The notes under the pieces were generated by a model. The model did not search any database, had not been told where the DNA came from, and saw only the letters and a program-made list of their open reading frames with translations. A stretch of 64,000 nucleotides of DNA from Conexibacter woesei DSM 14684 (GTDB lineage: Bacteria > Actinomycetota > Thermoleophilia > Solirubrobacterales > Solirubrobacteraceae), in NCBI RefSeq assembly GCF_000025265.1, contig NC_013739.1:2914001-2978000 (forward strand). Reading direction: 5' to 3'. Shown here in pieces: positions 1-7,664 of this stretch. Every line of letters begins with the position of its first letter. Positions within the stretch are counted from its first letter, which is position 1. The position numbers and the translations under genes were made by a program.

Positions 1-1
1 C

Positions 2-589
2 GGGATCGACGCGCTCGTCCACGCCGTCGAGGCGATGACGTCGCGCGCCGCGTTCCCGGTCACCGACCGCTTCTCGCTCGAGGCGGCGCGGCTGATCGGC
101 CCCAACCTCGTGCGCGTCTGCGAGCAGCCGGACGACGACGCCGCGCGCGCGGCGATGGCGCGCGGCGCGACGCTCGCCGGCGCCGCGATCAGCAACGCGA
201 CGATCGCGCTCGTGCACGGGATGGCGCGTCCGCTCGGCGCGCACTTCCACGTCGCGCACGGCGCCGCGACTGGGATCCTGCTGGCGCCGGTCGTCCGCTT
301 CGGGCTCGGCGCCACGCCGGAGCGCTACGCCGCGATCGCGCGCGCGGCCGGCGCCGCAGGCGACCAGCACCCCGACGAGGAAGCCGGCGAGCGGCTGGTC
401 GACTGGATCGAGCGGCTCGTCGCCGAGATCGGCATCCCGCGCCTCGGCGCGCAGGGGATCGCGCCGGAGGCGTTCGCGGCGGCGCTGGAGCCGATGGCCG
501 ACGCCGCGCTCGCGAGCAACGGCCCCGAGTTCAACTGCCGCGAGGCCAGCCGCGACCAGATCGTCGCGATCTACCGGGAGGCGTGGTGA
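2..589 (+). CDS. Iron-containing alcohol dehydrogenase, C-terminal part (5' truncated by window)
   Basis: The reading frame is open from base 2, so the gene starts outside the window; the first internal ATG is at 35. The visible 196 residues are the helical C-terminal domain of the iron-type (group III) alcohol dehydrogenase / maleylacetate reductase family. The metal-binding histidines are seen in DALVHAVEA and in HGMARPLGAHFHVAHG. The family reduces or oxidises an alcohol, aldehyde or maleylacetate with NAD(P). Downstream ferredoxin, ferredoxin reductase, Rieske and ring-cleavage-like hydrolases make a maleylacetate reductase role in aromatic breakdown possible, but this is inference. The stop codon overlaps the GTG start of the next gene, so the two are probably translationally coupled. 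Confidence 0.85.
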   Translation, partial: GIDALVHAVEAMTSRAAFPVTDRFSLEAARLIGPNLVRVCEQPDDDAARAAMARGATLAGAAISNATIALVHGMARPLGAHFHVAHGAATGILLAPVVRFGLGATPERYAAIARAAGAAGDQHPDEEAGERLVDWIERLVAEIGIPRLGAQGIAPEAFAAALEPMADAALASNGPEFNCREASRDQIVAIYREAW

Positions 590-1764
590 GCACGCCCGAG
601 CGGATCGTCGTCGTCGGCGGCGGCCCCGCCGGCCAGCGCTGCGCGCTCGCACTGCGCAGACGCGGCCACGGCGGCGCGATCGACCTCGTCGGCGACGAGC
701 GGCTGGCGCCGTACGACCGCACCCTCCTGTCGAAGGACGCGCTGAGAGGCGAGCGCGAGCCGGAGCCGGTCGCGCTCGCTCCGGCCGGCGCGTACGCCGA
801 GGCCGGCGTCACCGTCCACGCGGGCGCGCGCGCAACGGGCCTCGACGCGCACGCTCGCACGGTCGCGCTCGACGACGGCCGCGCGCTGTCGTACGACCGG
901 CTCGTGATCGCGACCGGCGGTCGTCCGTCGCTGCCGCCGGCGCTGCGCTGCGACGGGGTCCTGACGGTGCGGACGGCGGCCGACGTCGCGCCGCTGCGCG
1001 ACGCGCTCGTGCGGGCGCGTCACCTCGTCGTGATCGGCGGCGGCTTCATCGGCGGCGAGATCGCCAGCGCGGCGGTCGCGCTCGCGGCGCCGGTCACGCT
1101 CGTCGAGGCGGCCGAGCATCCGCTCGCGCCCGTGCTCGGCGCCGAGGTCGCCGAGCACGTGACGTCGCTTCATCGCGCCGCCGGCGTCGAGGTTCGCTGC
1201 GGCGCGGCGGTGACGAGCGTGCGGCGCGAGCGCGACGGCTGGCGCGTCGCGCTCGCCGACGGCGCCGAGCTGCGCGCCGACGCGGTCATCGCCGGCGTCG
1301 GGATGGTGCCCGCGGTCGACTGGCTCGACGGCAGCCCGCTGACGATCGACGACGGGATCGTCACCGACGAGCGGTGCCGCACCGACGTCGACGGCGTGCT
1401 CGCGGCCGGCGACTGCGCCCGCTGGCACAACCCCCGCTACGGCCGCTCGATGCGCGTCGAGCACTGGGACACCGCCTGCCGCCACGGCGAGGCCGCCGCC
1501 GCCAACGCGCTCGGGATCGACACGCCGTTCGCGCCGCTGCCGTTCTTCTGGTCCGAGCAGCACGGCGTCGTCGTCCGCTACGCCGGCCACGCGCCGGAGT
1601 GGGACGCGGTCGAGGTGCAGGAGGGCGAGCAGCCGCACGAGTGGGTAGCCCGCTACCTGCACGACGGCCGCCTCGTCGCGGCCTGCGCGGCCGGCCGGCC
1701 GCGCGACTTCGCGGCGGCACGCCGCGAGCTGGATCAGCCGACCAAGGAGCACGCACCGACATGA
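586..1764 (+). CDS. FAD-dependent ferredoxin reductase (BphA4/rhodocoxin reductase type)
   Basis: A 392-residue flavoprotein that passes electrons from NAD(P)H through FAD to a ferredoxin. An FAD-binding GGGPAGQ motif lies at about residues 11-17, a second dinucleotide fold (VVIGGGFIGGEIA, about residues 149-161) binds NAD(P)H, and a GDC motif near residue 276 contacts FAD. No redox-active cysteine pair CxxxxC follows the first motif, which points to the ferredoxin reductase branch and not dihydrolipoamide dehydrogenase. GTG at 586 gives the 4-nt overlap common in this window; GTG 583 is an alternative. The ferredoxin gene overlaps its end, so the pair likely feeds an oxygenase or P450 not seen here, or the Rieske protein downstream. 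Confidence 0.9.
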   Translation: MSTPERIVVVGGGPAGQRCALALRRRGHGGAIDLVGDERLAPYDRTLLSKDALRGEREPEPVALAPAGAYAEAGVTVHAGARATGLDAHARTVALDDGRALSYDRLVIATGGRPSLPPALRCDGVLTVRTAADVAPLRDALVRARHLVVIGGGFIGGEIASAAVALAAPVTLVEAAEHPLAPVLGAEVAEHVTSLHRAAGVEVRCGAAVTSVRRERDGWRVALADGAELRADAVIAGVGMVPAVDWLDGSPLTIDDGIVTDERCRTDVDGVLAAGDCARWHNPRYGRSMRVEHWDTACRHGEAAAANALGIDTPFAPLPFFWSEQHGVVVRYAGHAPEWDAVEVQEGEQPHEWVARYLHDGRLVAACAAGRPRDFAAARRELDQPTKEHAPT

Positions 1765-1964
1765 CGATCGAAGCGATCGTCGACGCCGATCTCTGCATCG
1801 GCGCCGGCAACTGCGTCCACCTCGCGCCCGGCGGGTTCGAGCTGGACGACGACGGCATCGCCGTTCCGCTCGCCGGCGCCGACGAGGAGCGCCTGCGCCT
1901 CGCCGCCCGCTCGTGCCCGACCGGCGCGATCGCCCTGCGCGAGACGACGACCACCGCCACCTGA
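1761..1964 (+). CDS. Ferredoxin, [3Fe-4S] type
   Basis: A 67-residue acidic protein. It has three cysteines, C12, C18 and C52, in the pattern C-x5-C ... C-P; the position where a fourth ligand would stand (residue 15) is Ala, which is typical of single-cluster [3Fe-4S] ferredoxins that serve P450s and related oxygenases. The ATG overlaps the stop of the ferredoxin reductase (ATGA), so the two are expected in fixed ratio and form an electron transfer chain. It ends in a Thr-rich tail. The start is fixed by the overlap. Confidence 0.9.
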   Translation: MTIEAIVDADLCIGAGNCVHLAPGGFELDDDGIAVPLAGADEERLRLAARSCPTGAIALRETTTTAT

Positions 1965-1989
1965 GCCCACGAGGAGCGAGAGAGAGAAG

Positions 1990-3150
1990 ATGTCCGTCAC
2001 AGCCGAGGGGCCGCCGCAGATCGCGCGCGAGCCGCTCTCCGACCTGCTGATCGTCGACACCGACATCCACGTCCACGAGTCGCCCGGCGTCCTGGCGCCG
2101 TACTGCGACATGCCGTGGAAGGTGGCGCTGGAGCACATCAGAGACGCCGCCGAGAGCTACCTCGACATCCCCGGCTTCTCACCGGGCGTCTCGGCCGGCG
2201 ACTACCAGGCGAAGTTCCCGACCACGCACGACGCCGGCCGCACCGTCTGGACGCCGCAGCAGATGCGCACGGAGATCGACGCGCTGCACGTCGACATCGG
2301 CGTGCTGTTCCCCGACCACCTGCTGAAGCTGCCGGTGCTGACGCAGACCGACTACGCCAGCGCACTCGCGCGCGCCTACAACGCGTGGCTGGTCGAGGAG
2401 TGGACCTCGGCGAGGGACAAGCTGCTCGGCTGCATCGTCGCCTGCCCGCACGACCCGCGCGACGCCGCGCGCGAGATCGAGAAGTACGCCGGCCACCCGG
2501 AGATCGTCGGCGTCTACCTGCCGTGCGCCGGCCTCGACCCGCTCTGGGGCCACCGCATGTACGACCCGATCTGGGAGGCGGCCGAGGCCGCGGACCTGCC
2601 GGTGCTGCTGCACAGCGTCACCGTCACCCACCCGGTCTTCCCGTTCAACAACCACGGCTTCGACAACGAGCTGGCGCGCCACACCTGCAGCCACACGTTC
2701 TCGATCATCGCCAACTGCGTCGACATGATCACGACCGGCGTCCCGGTCCGCTATCCGAAGCTGCGGATCGCGGTCGCGGAGGCCGGCGTCTCGTTCATGC
2801 CGTTCGTCATGAGCCGGCTCGACAAGGAGTACCTCGAGCGCCGACGCGAGTGTCCCTTCCTGGAGGAGCGGCCGAGCCATTACCTGAAGCAGTGGTGGGT
2901 CGCGACGCAGCCGATCGAGGAGCCGGAGGACATGGGCGACCTGGCGAAGATGATCGAGCTGATGGACGGCTGGGACCGCGTCATGTTCGCGACCGACTGG
3001 CCCCACCACGACTTCGACCATCCGATGAAGCTCGACCAGATCCCGATGAGCGATCAGCAGCGCCGCCAGCTGTTCGGCACCAACGCGCTGGAGCTGTTCA
3101 AGATCGACGCGCAGGGCCGCCGCCTCAACCTGCCCGGGAGCGTCGCGTGA
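1990..3150 (+). CDS. Amidohydrolase family (Amidohydro_2) metal-dependent hydrolase/decarboxylase
   Basis: A 386-residue TIM-barrel protein of the ACMSD-like amidohydrolase family. It shows the N-terminal metal motif DTDIHVHE (residues 23-30) and the late FATDWPHHD segment near residue 332, where the Asp is the usual metal/catalytic ligand. Members hydrolyse C-N or C-C bonds or decarboxylate aromatic acids without an oxidant. A strong purine-rich ribosome site (GAGGAGCGAGAGAGAGAAG) precedes ATG 1990. Its stop overlaps the start of the Rieske protein, and the pairing of this family with a Rieske ferredoxin suggests they belong to one pathway. The substrate is unknown. Confidence 0.85.
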   Translation: MSVTAEGPPQIAREPLSDLLIVDTDIHVHESPGVLAPYCDMPWKVALEHIRDAAESYLDIPGFSPGVSAGDYQAKFPTTHDAGRTVWTPQQMRTEIDALHVDIGVLFPDHLLKLPVLTQTDYASALARAYNAWLVEEWTSARDKLLGCIVACPHDPRDAAREIEKYAGHPEIVGVYLPCAGLDPLWGHRMYDPIWEAAEAADLPVLLHSVTVTHPVFPFNNHGFDNELARHTCSHTFSIIANCVDMITTGVPVRYPKLRIAVAEAGVSFMPFVMSRLDKEYLERRRECPFLEERPSHYLKQWWVATQPIEEPEDMGDLAKMIELMDGWDRVMFATDWPHHDFDHPMKLDQIPMSDQQRRQLFGTNALELFKIDAQGRRLNLPGSVA

Positions 3151-3551
3151 TGGCCGCCGCGACCGAGCAGGACATCGGCAGCGTCGAGCGGTTCCCGGAC
3201 GGCTCGCGCACCGTCGTCGAGATCGCCGGGCGCCAAGTGGGCGTCTTCAACGTCGACGGCGAGCTGCACGCGCTGCCGAACGTCTGCCCGCACCAGACCG
3301 GCCCGCTGTGCGAGGTCGCGCGACTGACCGGCACCTTCCGCCAGGCTGCCGACGGCGACTGGAGAAAGGAGTGGGTCCACGACGGCGAGATCGTCGCCTG
3401 CCCGTGGCACGGGCTGGAGTTCCACGTGCCGACGGGCAGATGTCTCGCCTACCCGCACATCCAGCTGCGCCGCTACAGCGTGCGCGTCGCCGAGGGGCGC
3501 GTGCTGCTGAGCGTCGGCGGTCGGCGCGCGGCGGCGGCCGGGGCGGCATGA
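3150..3551 (+). CDS. Rieske [2Fe-2S] protein with enlarged cluster-binding domain
   Basis: A 133-residue Rieske-type protein. Cluster ligands are C46 and H48 (VCPHQTG) and C84 and H87 (CPWHGLEF). The spacing between the two ligand pairs is 35 residues, about twice the 15-18 usual in Rieske ferredoxins, because of an inserted segment around residues 54-76 rich in charged residues. It is too short to hold an oxygenase catalytic domain, so it is an electron carrier or an accessory subunit. ATG 3150 overlaps the upstream amidohydrolase stop (TGATG). The C-terminus ends in Arg/Ala-rich sequence. Confidence 0.85.
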   Translation: MAAATEQDIGSVERFPDGSRTVVEIAGRQVGVFNVDGELHALPNVCPHQTGPLCEVARLTGTFRQAADGDWRKEWVHDGEIVACPWHGLEFHVPTGRCLAYPHIQLRRYSVRVAEGRVLLSVGGRRAAAAGAA

Positions 3552-3787
3552 GGACCGCGCCGCGTCCGGCGCAGCTGGGCGTCCCGCTGCTGCGGGGCGG
3601 GAGCGGGACGCCAGTCGACGGGCGGCTCGCCGTCGTCGAGGACGCGGAGGCGTACGCCGTCGTGATCGACGAGGACGTGGAGGACTGGCTCGTGCGCTTC
3701 GGCAAGGATCCTGAGTTCCCCGCGCAGGCATGGGCGGACAACATGGCGAGGGTCCTGAACGCCCGCCGGGAAGGGTCGGGGTCGTGA
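3548..3787 (+). CDS. Small conserved-looking protein of unknown function
   Basis: A 79-residue frame fixed at both ends by 4-nt overlaps, with the Rieske stop upstream (ATGA) and the cyclase GTG downstream. This makes it very likely a real gene despite its size. I do not recognise a family. The first 20 residues are basic and Pro/Gly-rich; the middle (EDAEAYAVVIDEDVEDWL) is strongly acidic and the end looks helical with hydrophobic Trp and Met. No cysteines, no signal peptide and no membrane segment are seen. From its place it could be a small subunit or chaperone for the Rieske or amidohydrolase partner; that is inference only. Confidence 0.6.
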   Translation: MRTAPRPAQLGVPLLRGGSGTPVDGRLAVVEDAEAYAVVIDEDVEDWLVRFGKDPEFPAQAWADNMARVLNARREGSGS

Positions 3788-4596
3788 GCGCGTCGCTCGC
3801 CGCGCAGCTCGCCGCCGCGACGCTGATCGACCTCGAGCAGCCGCGGCGGATGGGCGACCCGATCGCGCCGGTGCACGCGCCGGGGCTCGTCTACGGGCTC
3901 CACCGACGCCACGAGCCCGGGCTCGGCAGACGCACCTCGGCCTCCGGCCTGATCTGCACCCCCGAGCACGCGGGCACGCACATCGACGCGCTCAGCCACC
4001 AGGCGGAGAACCTCTGCATGCACGGCGGCGTGCGGGTCGATGCCGACGTGCAGACGTCGACCGGCTTCACGACGCACGGCGTCGAGTCGCTGCCGCCGCT
4101 CGTCAGGCCGGGCGTGCTGCTCGACCTGCCGGCGCTGCGCGGCGGCCCGCTCGCGCCTGACGAGCTGATCGGCGTCGACGAGCTGCAGGCCGCGGCCGCG
4201 GCGTCGCCGGCGCCGATCGCGCCGGGCTCCGTCGTGCTCGTGCGGACCGGCTACGGCGCGCACTGGGACGACCCGCCGCACTACCTGCGCGCGCCGGGGA
4301 TCGCGCGCGAAGGGTCGGAGTGGCTCGCGCAGCAGGAGGTCGCGGCGGTCGGCGCCGACAACGTGGTCTGGGACGCGCTCGACCGCTGGGACGACGTGAC
4401 CGAGTCGATCCTGCCCGGCCACGTGGTGCTGCTCGTGCGCGCCGGCATCCCGATCGTCGAGAACCTGCGGCTGGAGGAGCTGGCGCGCGCCGCGCCGCGC
4501 GCGTTCACCGTCGTCGTGCTGCCGCTCAAGTACGTCGGCGGGACCGGCTCGCCGGTGCGGCCGATCGCGATCGTCCCGTCCGCCGAGGAGCCGTAG
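3784..4596 (+). CDS. Cyclase / kynurenine-formamidase family metal hydrolase
   Basis: A 270-residue protein of the cyclase family (PF04199), which includes bacterial kynurenine formamidase and isatin hydrolase. The diagnostic metal motif H-x-G-T-H-x-D is present at residues 62-68 (HAGTHID) and is followed by a conserved H in ALSHQ. These enzymes hydrolyse N-formyl or cyclic amide bonds with Mn or Zn. The start is GTG 3784, overlapping the upstream stop. With the amidohydrolase and ferredoxin genes before it, the operon probably breaks down an N-containing aromatic or heterocyclic compound. Confidence 0.85.
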   Translation: MSASLAAQLAAATLIDLEQPRRMGDPIAPVHAPGLVYGLHRRHEPGLGRRTSASGLICTPEHAGTHIDALSHQAENLCMHGGVRVDADVQTSTGFTTHGVESLPPLVRPGVLLDLPALRGGPLAPDELIGVDELQAAAAASPAPIAPGSVVLVRTGYGAHWDDPPHYLRAPGIAREGSEWLAQQEVAAVGADNVVWDALDRWDDVTESILPGHVVLLVRAGIPIVENLRLEELARAAPRAFTVVVLPLKYVGGTGSPVRPIAIVPSAEEP

Positions 4597-4599
4597 GCT
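4594..4599 (+). promoter_or_regulatory. Candidate -10 element for a leaderless GntR transcript
   Basis: TAGGCT lies 7 bases before GTG 4607 in the 10-bp gap between two genes. That spacing would put +1 at about 4605-4607, on the start codon. No good -35 is visible, and no ribosome site precedes the GTG. It matches the arrangement at three stronger promoters in this window. Confidence 0.4.
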
Positions 4600-4606
4600 G
4601 TCGGAT

Positions 4607-5371
4607 GTGACCACGCCCCCGGAGCCGGACGCGACCGTCGAGCACCCCTTCAGCGCCGTGCGCGTGACGCGCTCGTTCGACGAGGTCGTGCGCCAGCTGC
4701 ACGCCGGGCTGCTGAGCGGGCGCTACCAGCCCGGCGACCGGCTGCCGAACGAGCGCGAGCTGGGAGAGCTGCTGAGAGTCGGGCGCTCGACCGTGCGCGA
4801 GGCGCTGCGGACGTTGGAGCTGCAGGGCCTCGTCGAGGTGCGGCCGGGCCGCAACGGCGGGATCTTCGCCGCCGAGCCGAGCGGCAGGAGCGTCGGCGAC
4901 GCGCTCGAGACGCTGCTGCGCTTCCGGCAGCCGAGCCGCGCGGAGCTGCTCGAGTTCCGCGTCAGCTTCGAGGGCGAGACGGCGTGGTGGGCGGCGAGAC
5001 GCGCGACGGACGAGGACCACGCGCGGCTGCGTGCGCTCGCCGACGCGGTCGGCGCCTCGGCGCGGGCGAGCGGGCGCGCGTGGGAGCAGATCGCCGACGA
5101 CGACGTCGCCTTCCACGCGGCCGTCGCGGAGGCGTCGCGCAACCAGGTGCGCGTCGCGGTCATGCAGGCGATCAACCACCCGCTGCGCGAGGGCGTGCTG
5201 GCGATGGGCGCGTCCGCCGACGACGCCGTGCGCGTCGCCGTCGCCGACGACCTGCGGGAGATCGCCGAGGCGATCGCCGCGGGCGACGCCGACCTGGCGC
5301 GCGACCGCATGCGCGAGCACGTCGAGCGCAACCCCGCGCTGAACGACGCGGCAGGCGCCGAGCGCGCCTGA
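4607..5371 (+). CDS. GntR-family regulator, FadR/FCD subfamily
   Basis: A 254-residue transcription factor. A winged helix-turn-helix spans roughly residues 20-90 (PGDRLPNERELGELL, then RSTVREALRTLELQGLVEV), and an all-helical FCD effector domain covers about 110-235, where Asp and His residues usually hold a metal that binds an organic acid. It follows the hydrolase operon by 10 bases and probably represses or tunes that operon in response to a pathway acid. GTG 4607 was chosen because it keeps the full HTH; no ribosome site is seen. It converges on the lacI-type gene. Confidence 0.9.
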   Translation: MTTPPEPDATVEHPFSAVRVTRSFDEVVRQLHAGLLSGRYQPGDRLPNERELGELLRVGRSTVREALRTLELQGLVEVRPGRNGGIFAAEPSGRSVGDALETLLRFRQPSRAELLEFRVSFEGETAWWAARRATDEDHARLRALADAVGASARASGRAWEQIADDDVAFHAAVAEASRNQVRVAVMQAINHPLREGVLAMGASADDAVRVAVADDLREIAEAIAAGDADLARDRMREHVERNPALNDAAGAERA

Positions 5372-5391
5372 GCCGCGCTCCGGGCCCTCAG
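5368..5391. terminator. Possible bidirectional hairpin between convergent genes
   Basis: CTGAG at 5368-5372 can pair with CTCAG at 5387-5391 around a GC-rich loop, and flanking GCGCC/GGCGC may extend the stem with mismatches. It lies exactly where two convergent genes meet. There is no T-run, so it is a weak call. Confidence 0.3.
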
Positions 5392-6440
5392 CTCCGGCGC
5401 GGCGGCGCGGTCGACGACGCCGGCACGAAGCCGGTGCCGACGGTCTCGATCCGCGGTCTCTGGTCGCGGTTGGCGAGGCGCGTGATCGCGAGCCGGCCGG
5501 CGATCACGCCCATCTCGCCGTAGTCGCGCGTGATCGCCGCGATCCGCGGCTCCTTCGCGGAGGCGAGCACCGGCTCGTGGTAGCCGACGAGGCTGAGGTC
5601 GCCGGGGATCGAGACGCCGCGGTCGCGCAGGTCGAACAGGACGCCCGCGATCGCCGCCTCCGGGACGCAGGCGATCACCGCCGTCACGTCGGCGGCGAGC
5701 AGCCGGCCGGTCGCGCTCGCGCCCGAGGCGGCGTCGAAGCGGGGGAGGGCGACGTTCAGCTCCGGGCCGAAGTCCAGCCCGGCGCGCTCGCCGGCCCGCC
5801 GCCATGCCGCCGGCACCTCGCGGCCGGGGCGGTTGACGTCGGTCATCGAGATCAGCCCGATCCGCTCGTGGCCCAGTTCGACGAGGTGGGCGACGGCGCC
5901 CTCGACGCCGCCCGACTGGTCGGTCAGGACGGTGTCGGCGGCGATCCCGCGCACCTCGCGGTCGAGCAGCACGAGCGCCGGGTCGATCGTCTTCAGCAGC
6001 CGCGCGACGTCGGGGTTGCGGTCGCTCGTCAGCGACAGCACGAGCGCGTCGACGCCGCGCGAGGCCATCCGCTCGACGATCTCGACCTCGGCCACCGGAT
6101 CCCAGTCGGAGGTCGAGATGACGAGGTCGACGCCGTGGTGGCGCAGCTCCAGCGACAGTCTCTCGGCCTGCTGGCTGAACACCTCGTTGAGGTGGGGGAC
6201 GAGGAAGCCGACGAGCGCGCTGCTGCGTGTGCGCAGCGAGCGGGCGGCCGTGTTGGCGCGGTAGCCGAGCCGGGCCGCCACCTCGGTCACGTGCGTGCGC
6301 GTCGCCGGGGCGACGCCGGCCTCGCCGTTGAGCACGCGCGAGACGGTCGTCTTCGAGATGCCGGCCGCTCTCGCGATGTCGATGATCGTGACGCCGCGCT
6401 GACGTCCGCCATTGGGATCGTTCCCATTCACTGGGGCCAT
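5388..6440 (-). CDS. LacI-family transcriptional repressor
   Basis: A 350-residue regulator. The LacI-type helix-turn-helix and hinge lie near the N-terminus (VTIIDIARAAGISKTTVSRVLNG), followed by a periplasmic-binding-protein-like sugar domain (VGFLVPHLNEVFSQQAE onward). It is divergent from the sugar importer gene at 6634 and is the obvious regulator of that operon. ATG 6440 gives the longest sensible protein; GTG 6431 is a good alternative because a promoter-like pair would start RNA at about 6433. The first codons contain a near copy of the operator found at the importer promoter, which suggests autoregulation. The ligand is probably a sugar. Confidence 0.93.
   Translation of the reverse strand: MAPVNGNDPNGGRQRGVTIIDIARAAGISKTTVSRVLNGEAGVAPATRTHVTEVAARLGYRANTAARSLRTRSSALVGFLVPHLNEVFSQQAERLSLELRHHGVDLVISTSDWDPVAEVEIVERMASRGVDALVLSLTSDRNPDVARLLKTIDPALVLLDREVRGIAADTVLTDQSGGVEGAVAHLVELGHERIGLISMTDVNRPGREVPAAWRRAGERAGLDFGPELNVALPRFDAASGASATGRLLAADVTAVIACVPEAAIAGVLFDLRDRGVSIPGDLSLVGYHEPVLASAKEPRIAAITRDYGEMGVIAGRLAITRLANRDQRPRIETVGTGFVPASSTAPPRRS
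6413..6426. promoter_or_regulatory. Operator-like palindrome inside the first codons of the lacI-type gene
   Basis: TGGGATCGTTCCCA reads TGGGAACGATCCCA on the minus strand and differs at one position from the GGGAACGTTCCC palindrome at 6549-6560. The centres are 135 bp apart, close to 13 helical turns, so a DNA loop between the two sites is feasible. Confidence 0.5.
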
Positions 6441-6469
6441 TTGTAGCAGGAGTGCGGAGGCGGCGTCAA
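6440..6469 (-). promoter_or_regulatory. Promoter candidate for the lacI-type gene
   Basis: On the minus strand TTGACG (6469-6464) and TACAAA (6445-6440) are separated by 18 bp. RNA would start near 6433, just before GTG 6431, so the transcript would have almost no leader if that GTG is used. Confidence 0.45.
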
Positions 6470-6511
6470 AGAGATGAAGATCGTGGTGTCGAAAGGGATC
6501 GGGTGAATTTG

Positions 6512-6540
6512 TTGACGCCGGTGACGCGGGTGTGTTAGAA
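6512..6540 (+). promoter_or_regulatory. Sigma70-type promoter of the sugar importer operon
   Basis: TTGACG (6512-6517) and TTAGAA (6535-6540) are spaced by 17 bp. The expected start is near 6547, directly beside the palindromic operator, so a bound LacI protein would block open complex formation. The leader to GTG 6634 is about 87 bases. Confidence 0.65.
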
Positions 6541-6548
6541 CCTTCATA

Positions 6549-6560
6549 GGGAACGTTCCC
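6549..6560. promoter_or_regulatory. LacI-family operator, perfect 12-bp palindrome
   Basis: GGGAACGTTCCC is perfectly symmetric with the central CG typical of LacI/GalR operators. A further AACGTT follows at once (6561-6566). It lies at the predicted +1 of the importer operon and next to the divergent repressor gene. Confidence 0.75.
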
Positions 6561-6633
6561 AACGTTCTCGACCGAAGGGAAGCCGGCGGCGTCGCGGCCG
6601 CCGGCAGGCCCGGGACACAAGAGGAGAGACCTG

Positions 6634-7620
6634 GTGGAAGACAGCTCCCGCCCCCGTGGCGGAGATACGCTCGTGCTCGCGTTGCGGGATCGCGCCCTGC
6701 GCTCGCCGGAGATCGGACTGATCTTCGCGCTGCTGGTCGCGATCGTCGCGTTCACGATCGTCAGCCCCGCCTTCGCGAGCGGTGCGACCGTCGAGTCGAC
6801 GATCCGCACGATCGCGTTCGTCGGGCTCGTCGCGATCGGGCAGACGATGCTGCTGATCGCGGGCGAGTTCGACCTCTCGGTCGGCTCGGTCGCCTCGCTC
6901 GGCGCCGTCGTCGCGGCGGTGCTGATGACGAGAGCGTCGCTGCCGATCCCCGTCGCGATCGCGCTGGCGCTGTGCGCCGGCCTCGGCGTCGGGCTCGTCA
7001 ACGGGCTGCTGACGGTGAAGGTCGGCCTGCCGGCCCTGATCGTCACGCTCGGGATGCTGTTCGCCGCGCGCGGCGGCGCCTACGTGATCAGCGACGGCCG
7101 CGAGGTCTATCCGCTGCCCGACGGCGTCAGAGCGCTGGCCGGCTCGATCCTGGGCCTCCCGCTGAGCGTCTGGGTGTTCGCCGCGCTGGCGCTCGTCGCC
7201 GACGCGGTCGTCCGTCGCAGCGGCTTCGGCCGCCGGCTGTACGCGACCGGCGGCAACGCCGAGGCGGCGCAGCTCGCGGGCATCCGCACCGACCGCGTCA
7301 AGATCGCCGCGTTCGCGATCACGGGCTGCCTCGCCGCGCTCGCGGGCGTGCTGCTGATGGCGCGCCTCAGATCGGGCGACCCGCAGATCGGGATCGAGTG
7401 GGAGCTGTCGGTGATCGCGGCCGTCGTCGTCGGCGGGGTCAGCCTCCGCGGCGGCATCGGCTCGATCGCCGGCGCGCTGCTCGGCGTCCTGTTCCTGCAG
7501 GTCGTCAGCACCGGCCTCGTGATCGCCGGCGTCGAGTCGGCGCTCCAGCCCGTCGCCGTCGGCGTCGTGATGATCGCCGCGCTCGCCGTCGACCAGCTGC
7601 GCCGCACGCGCACCGCCTGA
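6634..7620 (+). CDS. Sugar ABC importer permease (RbsC/AraH type)
   Basis: A 328-residue membrane protein of the BPD_transp_2 family that forms the channel of a ribose/galactose-type importer. It has about nine hydrophobic segments and the family signatures [17 protein letters not shown] and the EAA-like ATGGNAEAAQLAGI loop that contacts the ATPase. GTG 6634 follows AAGAGGAGAG. It is the first gene behind the LacI operator, and the operon carries a second permease at 10325, so the channel may be a heterodimer. Three of its arginines are AGA, all in loops that I place tentatively outside the cell. Confidence 0.9.
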   Translation: MEDSSRPRGGDTLVLALRDRALRSPEIGLIFALLVAIVAFTIVSPAFASGATVESTIRTIAFVGLVAIGQTMLLIAGEFDLSVGSVASLGAVVAAVLMTRASLPIPVAIALALCAGLGVGLVNGLLTVKVGLPALIVTLGMLFAARGGAYVISDGREVYPLPDGVRALAGSILGLPLSVWVFAALALVADAVVRRSGFGRRLYATGGNAEAAQLAGIRTDRVKIAAFAITGCLAALAGVLLMARLRSGDPQIGIEWELSVIAAVVVGGVSLRGGIGSIAGALLGVLFLQVVSTGLVIAGVESALQPVAVGVVMIAALAVDQLRRTRTA

Positions 7621-7664
7621 CCATCTCGCATCAACGCATCAGTCACACGGAGGAGAGACCACAC

